A DNA stretch of 48,544 nucleotides, taken from contig LADW01000029.1 in assembly GCA_000961695.1 (NCBI GenBank), forward strand, positions 1 to 48,544, read 5' to 3'. A program made the translations under genes and the position numbers. Numbering within the stretch: position 1 is the first letter of the stretch; each line of letters opens with the position of its first letter. Of the stretch, positions 23,290-31,767 are shown one piece after another. The notes beneath the pieces were generated by a model. It did no database searches. It was given only the letters and a program-made list of their open reading frames with translations, and was not told where the DNA came from. This stretch comes from Hyphomonadaceae bacterium BRH_c29 (GTDB lineage Bacteria > Pseudomonadota > Alphaproteobacteria > Caulobacterales > Hyphomonadaceae).

Positions 23290-23760
23290 TCAGGTTTTGG
23301 GCGCCCAGTAAGGTGAAGGCGCTGCGCCAGCGAATACTTCCTCAAGTTTCGTCCGCGTGCCCGGCGTCGTGCCGTCCGGCGGATTGAGCGGATCGGCCCA
23401 GACCGCTTCAGCAATTTCTCCGCGAGAGGTCGCTTTGCCTTGGTTCCAGGTACCGGGGCGCGACCGGTAGAGGATGACATGGTCGTTCGGAAACACGACA
23501 TGGTTGGAATAGATGCCGACCAGTTCCGGCGAGGTGGTCAGCACGAAGCCACCTTCCTCCTCAAGCTCCCGCTCCAGCGAGTAGAGACTGGTTTCACCCT
23601 TCTCCACGCCGCCGCCCGGCAGATACCAGCCCGGCGTGTACGTGTGACGGATCATGAAGACCTGTCCGGCTTCATTCTCCACCAGGGCGCGCACGCCCAG
23701 CGTCATCGACCGGGAGAGGCGGAACCAGGACTGAAAGATGCGGGTGCGGAAATGGGCCAT
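23290..23760 (-). CDS. Nudix hydrolase
   Basis: A 156-residue Nudix protein. The full box is present from Gly50 to Phe72: Gly-x5-Glu56-x7-Arg64-Glu65-Leu-x-Glu68-Glu69-x-Gly71. It cleaves a nucleoside diphosphate linked to another moiety, with the substrate not readable from sequence. The N-terminus is unusually basic and hydrophobic, and the rest is of standard length. It is a single gene, convergent with the transpeptidase. Confidence 0.9.
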   Translation of the reverse strand: MAHFRTRIFQSWFRLSRSMTLGVRALVENEAGQVFMIRHTYTPGWYLPGGGVEKGETSLYSLERELEEEGGFVLTTSPELVGIYSNHVVFPNDHVILYRSRPGTWNQGKATSRGEIAEAVWADPLNPPDGTTPGTRTKLEEVFAGAAPSPYWAPKT

Positions 23761-23955
23761 GGCGGTGTGCTTACCGGGGTCTCCTCAAGATCGGGTGAAT
23801 GCAATAATTTTCCTGCTCAGGTCCTCTTAATCCACGATTCTGGCGAGAAATTGGGTGAAAACCATGCCAAATTGGGCTCGCCATGCGCGGCGCACCGCGC
23901 TATGCACACGCCAACGCATCGTCAAATGACAAGAAATTCATAGCGAGAACGCGAC

Positions 23956-24042
23956 ATGATTCATCCGTCCCTGCTTGCCATCGGCGCAATCGTCGTGGTC
24001 TTCGGCATCCTGAACCTGATCGAATTCAAGCGGCTGGACTAG
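23956..24042 (+). CDS. 28-residue membrane microprotein
   Basis: A tiny ORF (MIHPSLLAIG ... LIEFKRLD) with one membrane span of about 18 residues and a charged C-terminal tail EFKRLD. It ends 15 bp before the Ca2+/Na+ antiporter start. Codon use matches the neighbours and the composition is strongly non-random for its length. The ribosome site is weak. It might be a small subunit or regulator of the antiporter. No family name is known to me. Confidence 0.6.
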   Translation: MIHPSLLAIGAIVVVFGILNLIEFKRLD

Positions 24043-24057
24043 CCGCTCGGCTTGCCT

Positions 24058-25047
24058 ATGCCGGAGCTATCTCTGATCGCCGCCCTTATCGGGGGGCTCG
24101 TGATCATGGCCCTGGCAGGCAACGCGCTTGTCAGCGGGGCAGTGTCCCTCGCTGCACGCATGGGCGTTTCGCCTCTTGTCGCCGGCATTTTTATTGTCGG
24201 TTTCGGCACATCTGCCCCTGAAATGATTGTTTCGCTCGATGCGGCCATGTCTGGCCGCTCGGGGCTCGCGCTCGGCAATATCGTTGGCTCCAACATCGCC
24301 AATGTTTTCCTCGTGCTCGGGCTTCCCGCGCTGATCGCGCCCATCATGGCCGGCGGCGTGGGGGAGAGGCGCGGTCTGGCCGCCGTCGTGATCGCAGCCG
24401 TGGCCTGGATCGGCATTACAGCCGTCATGCCGCTGACCCCAATGGTCGGCATTTGCTTCCTCGCGATCCTGATTGCCTATTCGGGCCTGACCTTCATTCA
24501 GGCGCACCGGGCCGTCGCCGTCGGCCTCGATCCGGGCGTGACCGAAGAGGAAGACCCGCATCTGCCGCTCTGGCTGGCGCTTGTCTATGTGCCGCTAGGA
24601 ATCCTCGGCCTGGTCCTTGGCGCCAGTCTCGTGATTGAAGGCGGCGTCGGCATCGCGACCTTCATGAAAGTGCCTGAGGAGTATATCGGGCTGACCCTGC
24701 TGGCCGTCGGCACATCGCTGCCGGAAATCGGCGCGGGCCTTGTGGCGGCCATGAAGAAGCAGGGCGAGGTGCTGATCGGCAACGTACTCGGCTCGAACGT
24801 GTTCAACATTCTGGGCGCAGGCGGCATTCTCTCGCTGTTCGGTCCGATCAGGACGGCGCCGACTTTCCAGCAATATGACCATTGGGCGCTCGGGCTTGCC
24901 ACGCTGGTGGTCGCGGTCCTGATCCTGACCAAGGCACGGATCGGCCGCCTGACGGGCCTCCTGCTGCTGCTGGTCTATGCCGCCTATGTCTACGGCCTGA
25001 TCACCGGGCTCAATATTACCGGCCTGTTCAAGCCGGCGGGGCCATGA
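24058..25047 (+). CDS. CaCA-family sodium/calcium antiporter
   Basis: A 329-residue inner-membrane cation exchanger with the two inverted alpha-repeats: GFGTSAPEMIVSL with ALGNIVGSNIANV in the first half, and AVGTSLPEIGAG with LIGNVLGSNVFNI in the second. The acidic residues of both repeats are present, and about ten membrane helices are seen. It exchanges Na+ or H+ for Ca2+ (YrbG-like). The start is ATG at 24058, with an alternative TTG two codons earlier. It overlaps the SDR gene by 4 bp (ATGA) and follows the microprotein. Confidence 0.9.
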   Translation: MPELSLIAALIGGLVIMALAGNALVSGAVSLAARMGVSPLVAGIFIVGFGTSAPEMIVSLDAAMSGRSGLALGNIVGSNIANVFLVLGLPALIAPIMAGGVGERRGLAAVVIAAVAWIGITAVMPLTPMVGICFLAILIAYSGLTFIQAHRAVAVGLDPGVTEEEDPHLPLWLALVYVPLGILGLVLGASLVIEGGVGIATFMKVPEEYIGLTLLAVGTSLPEIGAGLVAAMKKQGEVLIGNVLGSNVFNILGAGGILSLFGPIRTAPTFQQYDHWALGLATLVVAVLILTKARIGRLTGLLLLLVYAAYVYGLITGLNITGLFKPAGP

Positions 25048-25796
25048 CGCCCGGTATCGCCCTCGTTACTGGCGCCGGGGCGCGTCTTGGCCGGGCCATG
25101 GCACTGGCCCTTGGCGCGGATGGCTGGAAAGTCGCCGTACATTTCCATTCTTCCCGCGAAGGCGCGGACGAAACCTGTGAGATGATCCGCAAGGCTGGCG
25201 GCACGGCCGAAGCGATCCAGGCGGACCTTGCTGACGAGGCAGACCGTGGCGAGCTTGTTGCCCGCGCCGCTGCCGCGCTTGGTGGTCCGGTGAACCTGCT
25301 GATCAACTCCGCCTCCACCTTTCAGGACGACACGCTGGCCACGCACTCGCGCAAGAACTGGGACTTCCATATGGAGCCTAACCTGCGCGCGCCGGTCCAT
25401 CTGGCCCAACAGATGGCGAGCGCCCTCCCGGACAACAAGAAGGGCCTCGTCATCAACATGATCGACCAGCGTGTCTGGAAGCTGAACCCGGTCTTCTTTA
25501 CTTACACGCTCTCCAAGGCGGCGCTGTGGCAGGCGACGCAGACCATGGCGCAGGCGCTTGCTCCCAATATCCGCGTCAACGGCATCGGCCCCGGCCCGAC
25601 GCTCGCCAGCGTTCATCAGACGGCAGAAGAGTTCGCAGCTGAAACGGCCGCGACACTGACGGGGGAGGGCTCCTCCCCGGATGAAATCGTGCGCGCCATG
25701 CGCTATCTTATCTCCGCTTCCAGCGTGACCGGCCAGATGATCGCGAGCGATGGCGGCCAGCACCTGATGTGGCAAACTCCGGACGTAAATATATGA
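25044..25796 (+). CDS. SDR oxidoreductase, pteridine-reductase-like
   Basis: A 250-residue short-chain dehydrogenase/reductase. The cofactor motif is TGAGARLGRA near residues 9-18. The RLG form, rather than GIG, is typical of pteridine reductase/FolM-type enzymes, which reduce dihydrofolate or dihydropterins with NADPH. The catalytic Tyr-x3-Lys is in YTLSK near 155. It is coupled to the antiporter upstream (ATGA) and to the aldolase downstream (ATGA). The pterin assignment is tentative. Confidence 0.82.
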   Translation: MTPGIALVTGAGARLGRAMALALGADGWKVAVHFHSSREGADETCEMIRKAGGTAEAIQADLADEADRGELVARAAAALGGPVNLLINSASTFQDDTLATHSRKNWDFHMEPNLRAPVHLAQQMASALPDNKKGLVINMIDQRVWKLNPVFFTYTLSKAALWQATQTMAQALAPNIRVNGIGPGPTLASVHQTAEEFAAETAATLTGEGSSPDEIVRAMRYLISASSVTGQMIASDGGQHLMWQTPDVNI

Positions 25797-26815
25797 ATTT
25801 TTCCTCCGACACGTCGGCTCCCGCCCATCCGAAAGTGATTGAGGCGCTGGTGTCGGTCAATTCTGGCATGGAAGGCAGTTATGGTGCCGACAGCGTCACC
25901 GCTGCGTTGCGGGAAAAGCTCGCGGCTGTCTTCGAAACGGATGACTTCGATTTCTGGATGACCGCCTCGGGCACAGCCTCGAACGCGCTGGCACTGTCCT
26001 GTTTCTGTTCGCCGCTGGGCGCGGTGCTCTGCCATGCAGAGGCGCATATTGCGCGGGACGAGCGCGGCGCGCCGGAATTCTTTTCCGGTGGCGGCAAGCT
26101 GCAATTGCTGCCGGGTTTCGGGGCGCGCATTAACCGGGATGCGCTGGAAGCGGCTCTTGCGGGCATCAACCCCGCGTTCGTGCACGAGACACCTGCGGAA
26201 GTCCTCTCCCTCACAAACCTCACCGAATGTGGCACGGCCTATCGCGCCGAGGAAGTCGCGCTCTATGCCGGCTTCGCCAAAGAGAAAGGCCTCGCGGTGC
26301 ATCTCGACGGTGCGCGTCTTGGCAATGTGCTCGCCATGGGCAAGTCGACCGCAGCAGAGATGACCTGGAAAGCCGGCGTGGATGTTGTCACCTTCGGCCT
26401 GACCAAGACGGGCGCCATTGGCTGCGAAGTCATCGTCCTGTTCGGTGCGGCCCGCGCGAAGTTCGCCGAACTGAAGGCCCGCGCCAAGCGCTCCGGTCAC
26501 ATGCCCCCCAAGATGCGTTTCCTCGCCGCGCAGGCCCACGCCATGCTGGAAAACGGGCTCTGGCTGGAACTGGCAGGGCAGGCGAACGCGCGCGCCACTG
26601 CGCTTGCAGACGTATTTGTCAGCGCCGGGTACGAGCTTGCCTACCCGGTCGATGGCAACGAAGTCTTCCCCTTGCTGCCGGAAGCGGTCGCAAAACGCCT
26701 GATGGCGGCGGGCGGGAAATTCTATGCCTGGCCGGGCGGGGCGTGGCGCTTTGTCTGTTCCTGGAGCACGTCCGAAGCAGAAGTTGCCTCCGTCGCCGCC
26801 GCGCTCAAAGCCTAG
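25793..26815 (+). CDS. low-specificity threonine aldolase
   Basis: A 340-residue PLP enzyme of the beta-eliminating lyase fold, cleaving threonine or related beta-hydroxy amino acids to glycine and an aldehyde. The PLP lysine is Lys205 in GLTKTGAIG. HLDGARLGN and the N-terminal SSDTSAPAHP with SYGAD are family motifs. The start at 25793 overlaps the SDR stop. It ends in a 4-bp convergent overlap with the TetR gene. Confidence 0.9.
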   Translation: MNFSSDTSAPAHPKVIEALVSVNSGMEGSYGADSVTAALREKLAAVFETDDFDFWMTASGTASNALALSCFCSPLGAVLCHAEAHIARDERGAPEFFSGGGKLQLLPGFGARINRDALEAALAGINPAFVHETPAEVLSLTNLTECGTAYRAEEVALYAGFAKEKGLAVHLDGARLGNVLAMGKSTAAEMTWKAGVDVVTFGLTKTGAIGCEVIVLFGAARAKFAELKARAKRSGHMPPKMRFLAAQAHAMLENGLWLELAGQANARATALADVFVSAGYELAYPVDGNEVFPLLPEAVAKRLMAAGGKFYAWPGGAWRFVCSWSTSEAEVASVAAALKA

Positions 26816-27435
26816 GCATTTTCCGAGATCGCGCCAGCCAGCCATTCGCTGAGCTGCATCACGGTTGTCTGGCCGTCGAGCGGGGCGACCATGCGTCCAC
26901 CCAACAGGTGCTGGTGCAGACAAAACATGATCACAGGCGAGAAGATTGCGAGGGCTGCGGTTTGCAGCTCGGCCGGGTCACCCGATGCACCCGGGGTTGC
27001 CGCCAGCTTTAGCCGCACGCAATCGAGCGAGGGCTCCAGAATGAACTTGAGATAGGCCTGGCCGGCATCCGGATCGGCCACGCCTTCAATCAGGCCAAAT
27101 GCATGCATACGAACGAACTGGCCGTCAGTAATCCGGGTCAGCGCGTGGCGGAAGCAGGCCTTCACGGCCTCGTCGACGCTTTCAGCCGGCTCAGCCAGGT
27201 CGTTCCAGAGCGGACGAGTCCGCTCCCCGATTTCCTCCATGATGGCAACCACGAGGCCTTTCCGGTCGGAGAAGTAGTGGCGCAGGGTCGGTTCAGACGT
27301 CTCTGCAGAAATGGCGAACTGGCGCAGTGATGGGCGGCTGATTTCACCCTGCAGGGCCAGTTCGATGGCGCTATCAATCAGGGCGCCCCGCTTCGCGTCA
27401 AAATTGTAGTTCCGTGCGCCGGGTGTGCGTGCCAT
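26812..27435 (-). CDS. TetR-family transcriptional regulator
   Basis: A 207-residue regulator. The N-terminal helix-turn-helix (about residues 18-60) shows SLRQFAISAETSEPTLRHYF followed by a DRKGL turn. The C-terminal half is helical and hydrophobic, suited to binding a small ligand. A perfect inverted repeat at 27465-27485, 30 bp upstream of its start, may be its own operator. Possible targets are itself and the neighbouring minus-strand gene. The ligand is unknown. Confidence 0.85.
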   Translation of the reverse strand: MARTPGARNYNFDAKRGALIDSAIELALQGEISRPSLRQFAISAETSEPTLRHYFSDRKGLVVAIMEEIGERTRPLWNDLAEPAESVDEAVKACFRHALTRITDGQFVRMHAFGLIEGVADPDAGQAYLKFILEPSLDCVRLKLAATPGASGDPAELQTAALAIFSPVIMFCLHQHLLGGRMVAPLDGQTTVMQLSEWLAGAISENA

Positions 27436-27464
27436 GGCAGTGCCTGTCTCCAGTGACTAAAGCC

Positions 27465-27485
27465 TAAAAGGCATGACGCCTTTTA
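27465..27485. promoter_or_regulatory. perfect inverted repeat, possible TetR operator
   Basis: TAAAAGGC (27465-27472) and GCCTTTTA (27478-27485) form a perfect 8-bp inverted repeat with a 5-bp spacer (21 bp in all), 30 bp upstream of the TetR start at 27435. It has no T-run and sits on the promoter side, so an operator is more likely than a terminator. Confidence 0.45.
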
Positions 27486-27538
27486 AACCTGTATGAGGCG
27501 ACTATTCTCTTGTGCGTTGTGCTGTCAATGTGGCAGGA

Positions 27539-27859
27539 TCAGCCATCCCCCCAAAGTCGCTGCCACCAGGTCTTTTTGGGCTGCGGCTGCTCTATTTTTA
27601 CGCCTTTTATCGCGTCAGCGGAGTAGCCGAGACTTGCCATCTTTGCGCGGATTTCATCGACGTCGCGCCCGGTCAGCTGGGCAGCAAATGCCCCGCCAAA
27701 GGCAAAGGCGAGGCTTTTCGGTTTGGCGCCGAAATCACTGGTCAGGAAGGAGAGCGAGAAGAGGCCGCCTAGCGCCAGAAGCTGCCAGTGGCGTGGGTCC
27801 CTCCCGAAAGAGGCAAATATCCGGACGAGGGGAGACGCCGCGCGCTGCATGAAAACCAT
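27539..27859 (-). CDS. small protein of unknown function with hydrophobic core
   Basis: A 106-residue protein of unrecognised family with one or two hydrophobic segments (WQLLALGGLFSLSFLTSDFG near 27-46 and LAFAFGGAFAAQL near 54-66), then a short charged region and a Trp-rich, basic C-terminus (KKTWWQRLWG). The start is uncertain: ATG 27859 is chosen, but no Shine-Dalgarno sequence is visible there or at the longer TTG (27895). Confidence 0.6.
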   Translation of the reverse strand: MVFMQRAASPLVRIFASFGRDPRHWQLLALGGLFSLSFLTSDFGAKPKSLAFAFGGAFAAQLTGRDVDEIRAKMASLGYSADAIKGVKIEQPQPKKTWWQRLWGDG

Positions 27860-27919
27860 AGCAGCGCGCAAAGCGACAGGATTACGGCAAGGCAATGAAA
27901 ACAGGCGGGCCGGGGCGGC

Positions 27920-28630
27920 CTATTTGCGCGCTTTCATGTCCTCAAGGATCATCTGCGTCATGCGGTCATGTGCGGGTACAGACGGGTGCCATTGGCATCC
28001 ATGCGCCACCGCCTCGTCGCCGCCATCAAGGGCGAGATAGCGAACCTGCGTGCCATTTGCAGCGTTCACTGCGTCGATGGCTTCGCGAACGGCCTTGTCA
28101 TGCAGGGCATCGTCGAGGCCGTGCAGCATTGGGCCGGTCAGCGCATAAATCGTGGCATCCGGATAGCGTGTCGAGAGCATGGTCAGCAGGTCTTCCATGG
28201 CCGGTTCGAACGTCTCGGATGGGTCGTTCTCAAAGAAGTCGTGCGTGCCCAGATTGACCAGTACGAGTTGAACCGGCTTGGCCGCCTCCAGCCGCTTGAT
28301 CTCGTCCGGCCGGGACAGGCGATTGGACATCGTATTCGTCTGGTCTGTACCGTAATTGCGGACAAGGCCAATGCCTGGCCAGGCGAACATCTCATAGCCA
28401 ACGCGCAGCTCATCTGCGACCTGAACGCCGAAAGAGTGGCGCAGCGTATTGAATTCTGGTGTCAGCGGGCAGGACGTGTCCGGGCCCATCGCGCCGAGGC
28501 CGAGGGCAATCGAATCGCCGATGATCAGCACCTTGCCGGGTGGGGCAGGGAGCGTGTCTGTTTGGCTGCTCTTACTGGCGCAGGCTGGCACAACCAGCAG
28601 GAGCGCGCCGAGCAAAAAGTGTTTCAGCAT
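27920..28630 (-). CDS. SGNH/GDSL-family lipoprotein hydrolase
   Basis: A 236-residue lipoprotein (VPAC, Cys17) of the SGNH hydrolase fold. Block I is GDS at 38-40 with the nucleophile Ser40. The oxyanion region reads GTHDF (128-132), where His replaces the usual Asn of GxND. Block V is WHPS (His215). It is probably an esterase or deacetylase acting on sugars or lipids in the periplasm, somewhat like acetyl-xylan esterases of family CE2. The substrate is unknown. Confidence 0.82.
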   Translation of the reverse strand: MLKHFLLGALLLVVPACASKSSQTDTLPAPPGKVLIIGDSIALGLGAMGPDTSCPLTPEFNTLRHSFGVQVADELRVGYEMFAWPGIGLVRNYGTDQTNTMSNRLSRPDEIKRLEAAKPVQLVLVNLGTHDFFENDPSETFEPAMEDLLTMLSTRYPDATIYALTGPMLHGLDDALHDKAVREAIDAVNAANGTQVRYLALDGGDEAVAHGCQWHPSVPAHDRMTQMILEDMKARK

Positions 28631-28736
28631 CAGGGATTCCCTTTCTTTTGGCCGGGTCCAACGCTTTTGTTTGCGGTTATTGTGCAGGGTGCGTGCCAGA
28701 TTATTGTAATGACTGCAAAATCCTCAGGAGACGGCC

Positions 28737-29135
28737 ATGGCTGCACCAGCTGGCTATTCTGGAAAACCGCTCTGGCAGAAGCTCGGCCTGAAGTCTGGCA
28801 TGACCTGCTGCGTACTCAATTCGCCTATGCCCTATGAAGAACTCGTTGCGGGGGCTGATGGTGTTGTATTTGTTGATAAATCCCCGGCAGACTTGGTACA
28901 TCTCTTTTGCCGGACACGGGCGGACCTGAGCGCCGCTGTGAAACCAGCTCTTGCCATGGTCACTGCAGGCGGCATGTTGTGGGTGTCCTGGCCGAAGAAA
29001 AGCTCGTCCTTATTCAGGGATCTCACCGAGGATGACTTGCGTGAGGTGATCCTGCCAACGGGATGGGTGGACGTGAAAGTCTGCGCAGTGGACGCAGACT
29101 GGTCAGGATTGAAGTTCGTCAAAAGAAAACGCTGA
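28737..29135 (+). CDS. DUF3052-like protein
   Basis: A 132-residue cytosolic protein opening with AGYSGKPLWQKLGLKSGM, the pattern of DUF3052, followed by alternating beta and alpha segments and the strand GGMLWVSWPKKSS. Function is unknown; the fold is suspected to resemble a degenerate nucleotide- or SAM-binding domain. The start at 28737 has AGGAGA upstream. It precedes the DUF4380 lipoprotein gene by 27 bp and may share its transcript. Confidence 0.7.
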   Translation: MAAPAGYSGKPLWQKLGLKSGMTCCVLNSPMPYEELVAGADGVVFVDKSPADLVHLFCRTRADLSAAVKPALAMVTAGGMLWVSWPKKSSSLFRDLTEDDLREVILPTGWVDVKVCAVDADWSGLKFVKRKR

Positions 29136-29162
29136 AACAAGCGGTATGACAGGGGGAAGTGC

Positions 29163-30215
29163 ATGAGCGGGCTCAAAAATGTTTGCGCTATCATTGTTGT
29201 GGTGATCGGCGGGGCCTGCGCCACACAGCCTGCGGACCCGTCTGGGGGGCTGGAATACATCACACTTGAGCGGTCCGGCGTCGCGGTGACAATCACGCCG
29301 GCATTTGGTGGTCGGGTGACCGGATTTGGCCTCGCTGGCCGGGACAGTATGGTCTTGTTTGATGCGACGTTGGCTGCCGAACAACCGGCACCGCCTGTGG
29401 AGATCAGCGCTGCGGCGTTGCCCTATCAGGGACAGTCCCTCTGGGTGGGGCCACAGAGTGAATGGTGGACTCACCAGACCGCCGCCCCGGAGATGCAAGG
29501 CGAATCCTGGCCGCCTGATCCCTATCTCACTACCGTGAAGACGCGCGTGATCCGCACGCCCTACAGCGTGACCCTGCAAGGGCCCGCCAGTCCGTACACG
29601 GGCCTGAAAGTGCACCAGACCTATGAATTGCTGGAATCCGGTTGCCTGAAGCTGACAGCGGTTGCGGAAAACACGCGCCAGACACCGGTCTCCTGGGATC
29701 TGTGGACCAATGTCCGCGTGCCGGGCGATGCCTGGGTCTTTGCGCCGGTATCCGACGCCGCTGCCATCCGCCCCGGTCCGACCAATGATCCGGCCTTCCA
29801 GCCGCCACAACTTGGCTATGCCGACGGTCTCGCCTTCGCCGATCCGTCCATGGACGGCGTCACGGCCCCGGCGCGTGAGGGCAAAGTGTTTCTCGATACC
29901 GATGAGGGCTGGATGGCCGGTGTCCGGGACGGGCAGGCCTTCCGGGTCAGCTTTGCGCTCAGCCCGCTTGCCGCCATTCATCCCGCGCAGGGGCAGGTGG
30001 AGTTCTATTTCAATCAGCCATCGGACAAATCCAGTGCGGGCGTGATCGAGATGGAAACCCATGCGCCCTATCGCACGCTGCAGCCGGGTGAGACGATGCA
30101 GGCTGTGCAATTCTGGTCAATCCAGCCGGTTTCTGAAGCGAGCCTGTCCTCAGGCCACCTCAATTCTCTGGCACGGGAGCTGGGCGAACGGGACGCCTGC
30201 CAGTCGGCCAGCTGA
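29163..30215 (+). CDS. exported DUF4380-like protein (mutarotase-like fold)
   Basis: A 350-residue exported protein with a signal peptide ending in GGACAT, possibly a lipobox at Cys20. The body resembles the DUF4380/aldose-epimerase-like beta-sandwich: FGGRVTGFGLAGRDSMVL, WVGPQSEWWTHQ, and a late ETHAPYRTLQPGE with a VQFWSIQPV strand. A carbohydrate-binding or carbohydrate-modifying role is likely by fold, but no catalytic assignment is possible. It is convergent with the ATPase gene after 19 bp. Confidence 0.72.
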   Translation: MSGLKNVCAIIVVVIGGACATQPADPSGGLEYITLERSGVAVTITPAFGGRVTGFGLAGRDSMVLFDATLAAEQPAPPVEISAAALPYQGQSLWVGPQSEWWTHQTAAPEMQGESWPPDPYLTTVKTRVIRTPYSVTLQGPASPYTGLKVHQTYELLESGCLKLTAVAENTRQTPVSWDLWTNVRVPGDAWVFAPVSDAAAIRPGPTNDPAFQPPQLGYADGLAFADPSMDGVTAPAREGKVFLDTDEGWMAGVRDGQAFRVSFALSPLAAIHPAQGQVEFYFNQPSDKSSAGVIEMETHAPYRTLQPGETMQAVQFWSIQPVSEASLSSGHLNSLARELGERDACQSAS

Positions 30216-30234
30216 CGATGCAGAAAGTCCGCCT

Positions 30235-30789
30235 CTACCGCTTCGGCTGACCGGTTGGACCGGAGTCGCGAAGCGTTGAGAGAAGGAAATCCGCTCTCGC
30301 CTCCACTGGCACTTTCGGCAATAGAACAGTCCTATAGCCAAGCACCGGACAGGCCGTCAGCAGACGGTCATATTCGGCTTCGGCCTCTATCAGTTCGTGA
30401 CGGCGCGCCGCGTCGGTCACGAAAATCTCCGGCCAGGGCGGGGCGAGGAAGATCGTCCCGGCATAGCGGTATCGCCCGGCCAGCGCATCAGGCGCCTCGC
30501 CTTTCAGATGCTGCAGCGCGACCAGAGCGTCCACCACGCCGCGATCAAAGAAGACCGGGCCTTCCAGCCTCCGCGCCGCGTCATGGTCAGCCATGGCGAG
30601 GGACAGCGTGCGGCGCAGGAAAGCGTCCATATCCGTCCAGGGCAGGGCCGTGCCGCCGCGTGCTCGTTCGACCTCCACGACCCTTCGGCCAGACTCCTCG
30701 ACGACCTGATGACCACGTGCCTCCAGCGCCTTCAGCAGCGTCGACTTGCCTCCGCCGGAACAGCCGGAAATCAGAATGAAATTGTTCAT
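30235..30789 (-). CDS. P-loop ATPase/kinase-like protein
   Basis: A 184-residue nucleotide-binding protein with Walker A at 9-17 (GCSGGGKST), VVEESGRRVVEVE near 29-41, and FFDRGVVDALV near 100-110 as the probable Walker B/acceptor region. It resembles the AAA_28 group, small predicted nucleotide kinases or ATPases. Substrate and partners are unknown. It is transcribed in the same direction as rnpB, which lies just upstream. Confidence 0.78.
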   Translation of the reverse strand: MNNFILISGCSGGGKSTLLKALEARGHQVVEESGRRVVEVERARGGTALPWTDMDAFLRRTLSLAMADHDAARRLEGPVFFDRGVVDALVALQHLKGEAPDALAGRYRYAGTIFLAPPWPEIFVTDAARRHELIEAEAEYDRLLTACPVLGYRTVLLPKVPVEARADFLLSTLRDSGPTGQPKR

Positions 30790-30840
30790 GGAACGTCTTC
30801 CTCACGGAATGAGACGTGGGCTCACGCGTTCGGGTAAAAT

Positions 30841-31221
30841 CTGATCAGACGGCCTGTAAGCCGGGTTCTGTTCGCCGTGTTGCCACGGTCTGGCAGCCAT
30901 TCCTCTGGGATGCCTGTTGCCAGGCACCTCACGCGACACACCCGGGGCGCAGGCGGGATACAGCCCATGCGCGCCCCCTATTCGGTCTTGCTCCGGGCGG
31001 GGTTTACCGTGCCAGTCCTGTCGCCAGGCCTGCGGTGGGCTCTTACCCCACCCTTTCACCCTTACCGTTTGGCCGAAGCCGCGCGGCGGTTTGCTTTCTG
31101 TGGCACTTTCCCTCGGCTCGCGCCGGGCGGCCGTTAGCCGTCGCCCTGTATCCCTGGAGCCCGGACTTTCCTCCAGTACGCAGTTACCCACGCACCAGCG
31201 GCTGCCCGGCCGTCTGATCAG
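30841..31221 (-). ncRNA. rnpB: RNase P RNA, bacterial class A
   Basis: The ribozyme component that removes 5' leaders from pre-tRNAs. On the minus strand the conserved landmarks follow in order: GAGGAAAGTCCGGGCTCC near the 5' end, ACAGGGCG, GAAAGGGTGGGGTAAGAGC, and the final ACAGAACCCGGCTTA. The P1 helix is perfect over 14 bp (30841-30854 with 31208-31221), which fixes both ends. Length is about 381 nt, normal for alphaproteobacteria. Open frames overlapping this region on both strands are artefacts. Confidence 0.95.
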
Positions 31222-31228
31222 GCGAGCG

Positions 31229-31257
31229 ATATAGGCGAAACCTGCGCCGGACGCCAG
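31229..31257 (-). promoter_or_regulatory. rnpB promoter
   Basis: On the minus strand a -10 box TATATC (31234-31229) lies about 8 bp before the P1 helix. A weak -35 box CTGGCG (31257-31252) is 17 bp upstream of it. Confidence 0.45.
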
Positions 31258-31287
31258 AGGGGAGGAGGTTTCAGACATTCAGGCAAG

Positions 31288-31320
31288 AAAAAAGGCCACC
31301 CCCGCGAAGGGATGGCCTCT
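31288..31320 (-). terminator. intrinsic terminator of the cold-shock gene
   Basis: On the minus strand GGCCATCCC pairs with GGGGGTGGCC and is followed by at least six T (the A-run at 31288-31293). It starts about 20 bp after the cold-shock stop and separates that gene from rnpB. Confidence 0.8.
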
Positions 31321-31341
31321 TTCTCAGCGATAAAGCGCGAA

Positions 31342-31551
31342 CTAGTCGAGCGAGATCGTCTGAACAGCGGTTTTGCCGCTGCGCTGATCAACAGCCGTGT
31401 CGAAAGACACTTTTTGACCTTCGGTCAGCATGCGGATGCCAGCGCGCTCAAGCGCAGTCGCGTGGACGAACACGTCGGTGCCGCCATTTTCCGGTGCGAT
31501 AAAGCCGAAGCCTTTTTGATCATTGTAAAACTTAACGGTGCCACTTGTCAT
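31342..31551 (-). CDS. cold-shock domain protein
   Basis: A 69-residue single cold-shock domain, an RNA/ssDNA-binding beta-barrel that melts mRNA structure. RNP1 is KGFGFI (13-18) and RNP2 is VFVHAT (27-32). The start at 31551 has AAGGAG seven bases upstream; the frame stays open further but without a better start. The 5' region up to about 31660 is long and unexplained, as is common for cspA-type mRNAs. Confidence 0.93.
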   Translation of the reverse strand: MTSGTVKFYNDQKGFGFIAPENGGTDVFVHATALERAGIRMLTEGQKVSFDTAVDQRSGKTAVQTISLD

Positions 31552-31767
31552 AAGAACACTCCTTAATTTGGGTTCGGGACATGACACGGCGCCATGCCTC
31601 GGGACTCGATTTTGTTGGGGTTCTGACGTGTGTGGCCCGCTTGCGCGTTTCACGAATGCCTGATTGTCCGGCGAAAACTCGAAACGCCCATATAGGCCCT
31701 GTCAGGCGAGTTAGCAAGCGCGCGCTGTGTTTTCTTTTTTGGCGCTGACCCGCCGGGCCGGAGCCGC

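Noticed and set aside
29103..30110. Minus-strand open frame of 335 codons opposite the DUF4380 gene
   Set aside because: It is antisense to a protein with a signal peptide and domain motifs, and has no ribosome site.
30802..31278. Several open frames in both strands across the RNase P RNA
   Set aside because: The region folds as class A rnpB with conserved landmarks and a 14-bp P1 helix; the frames are chance.
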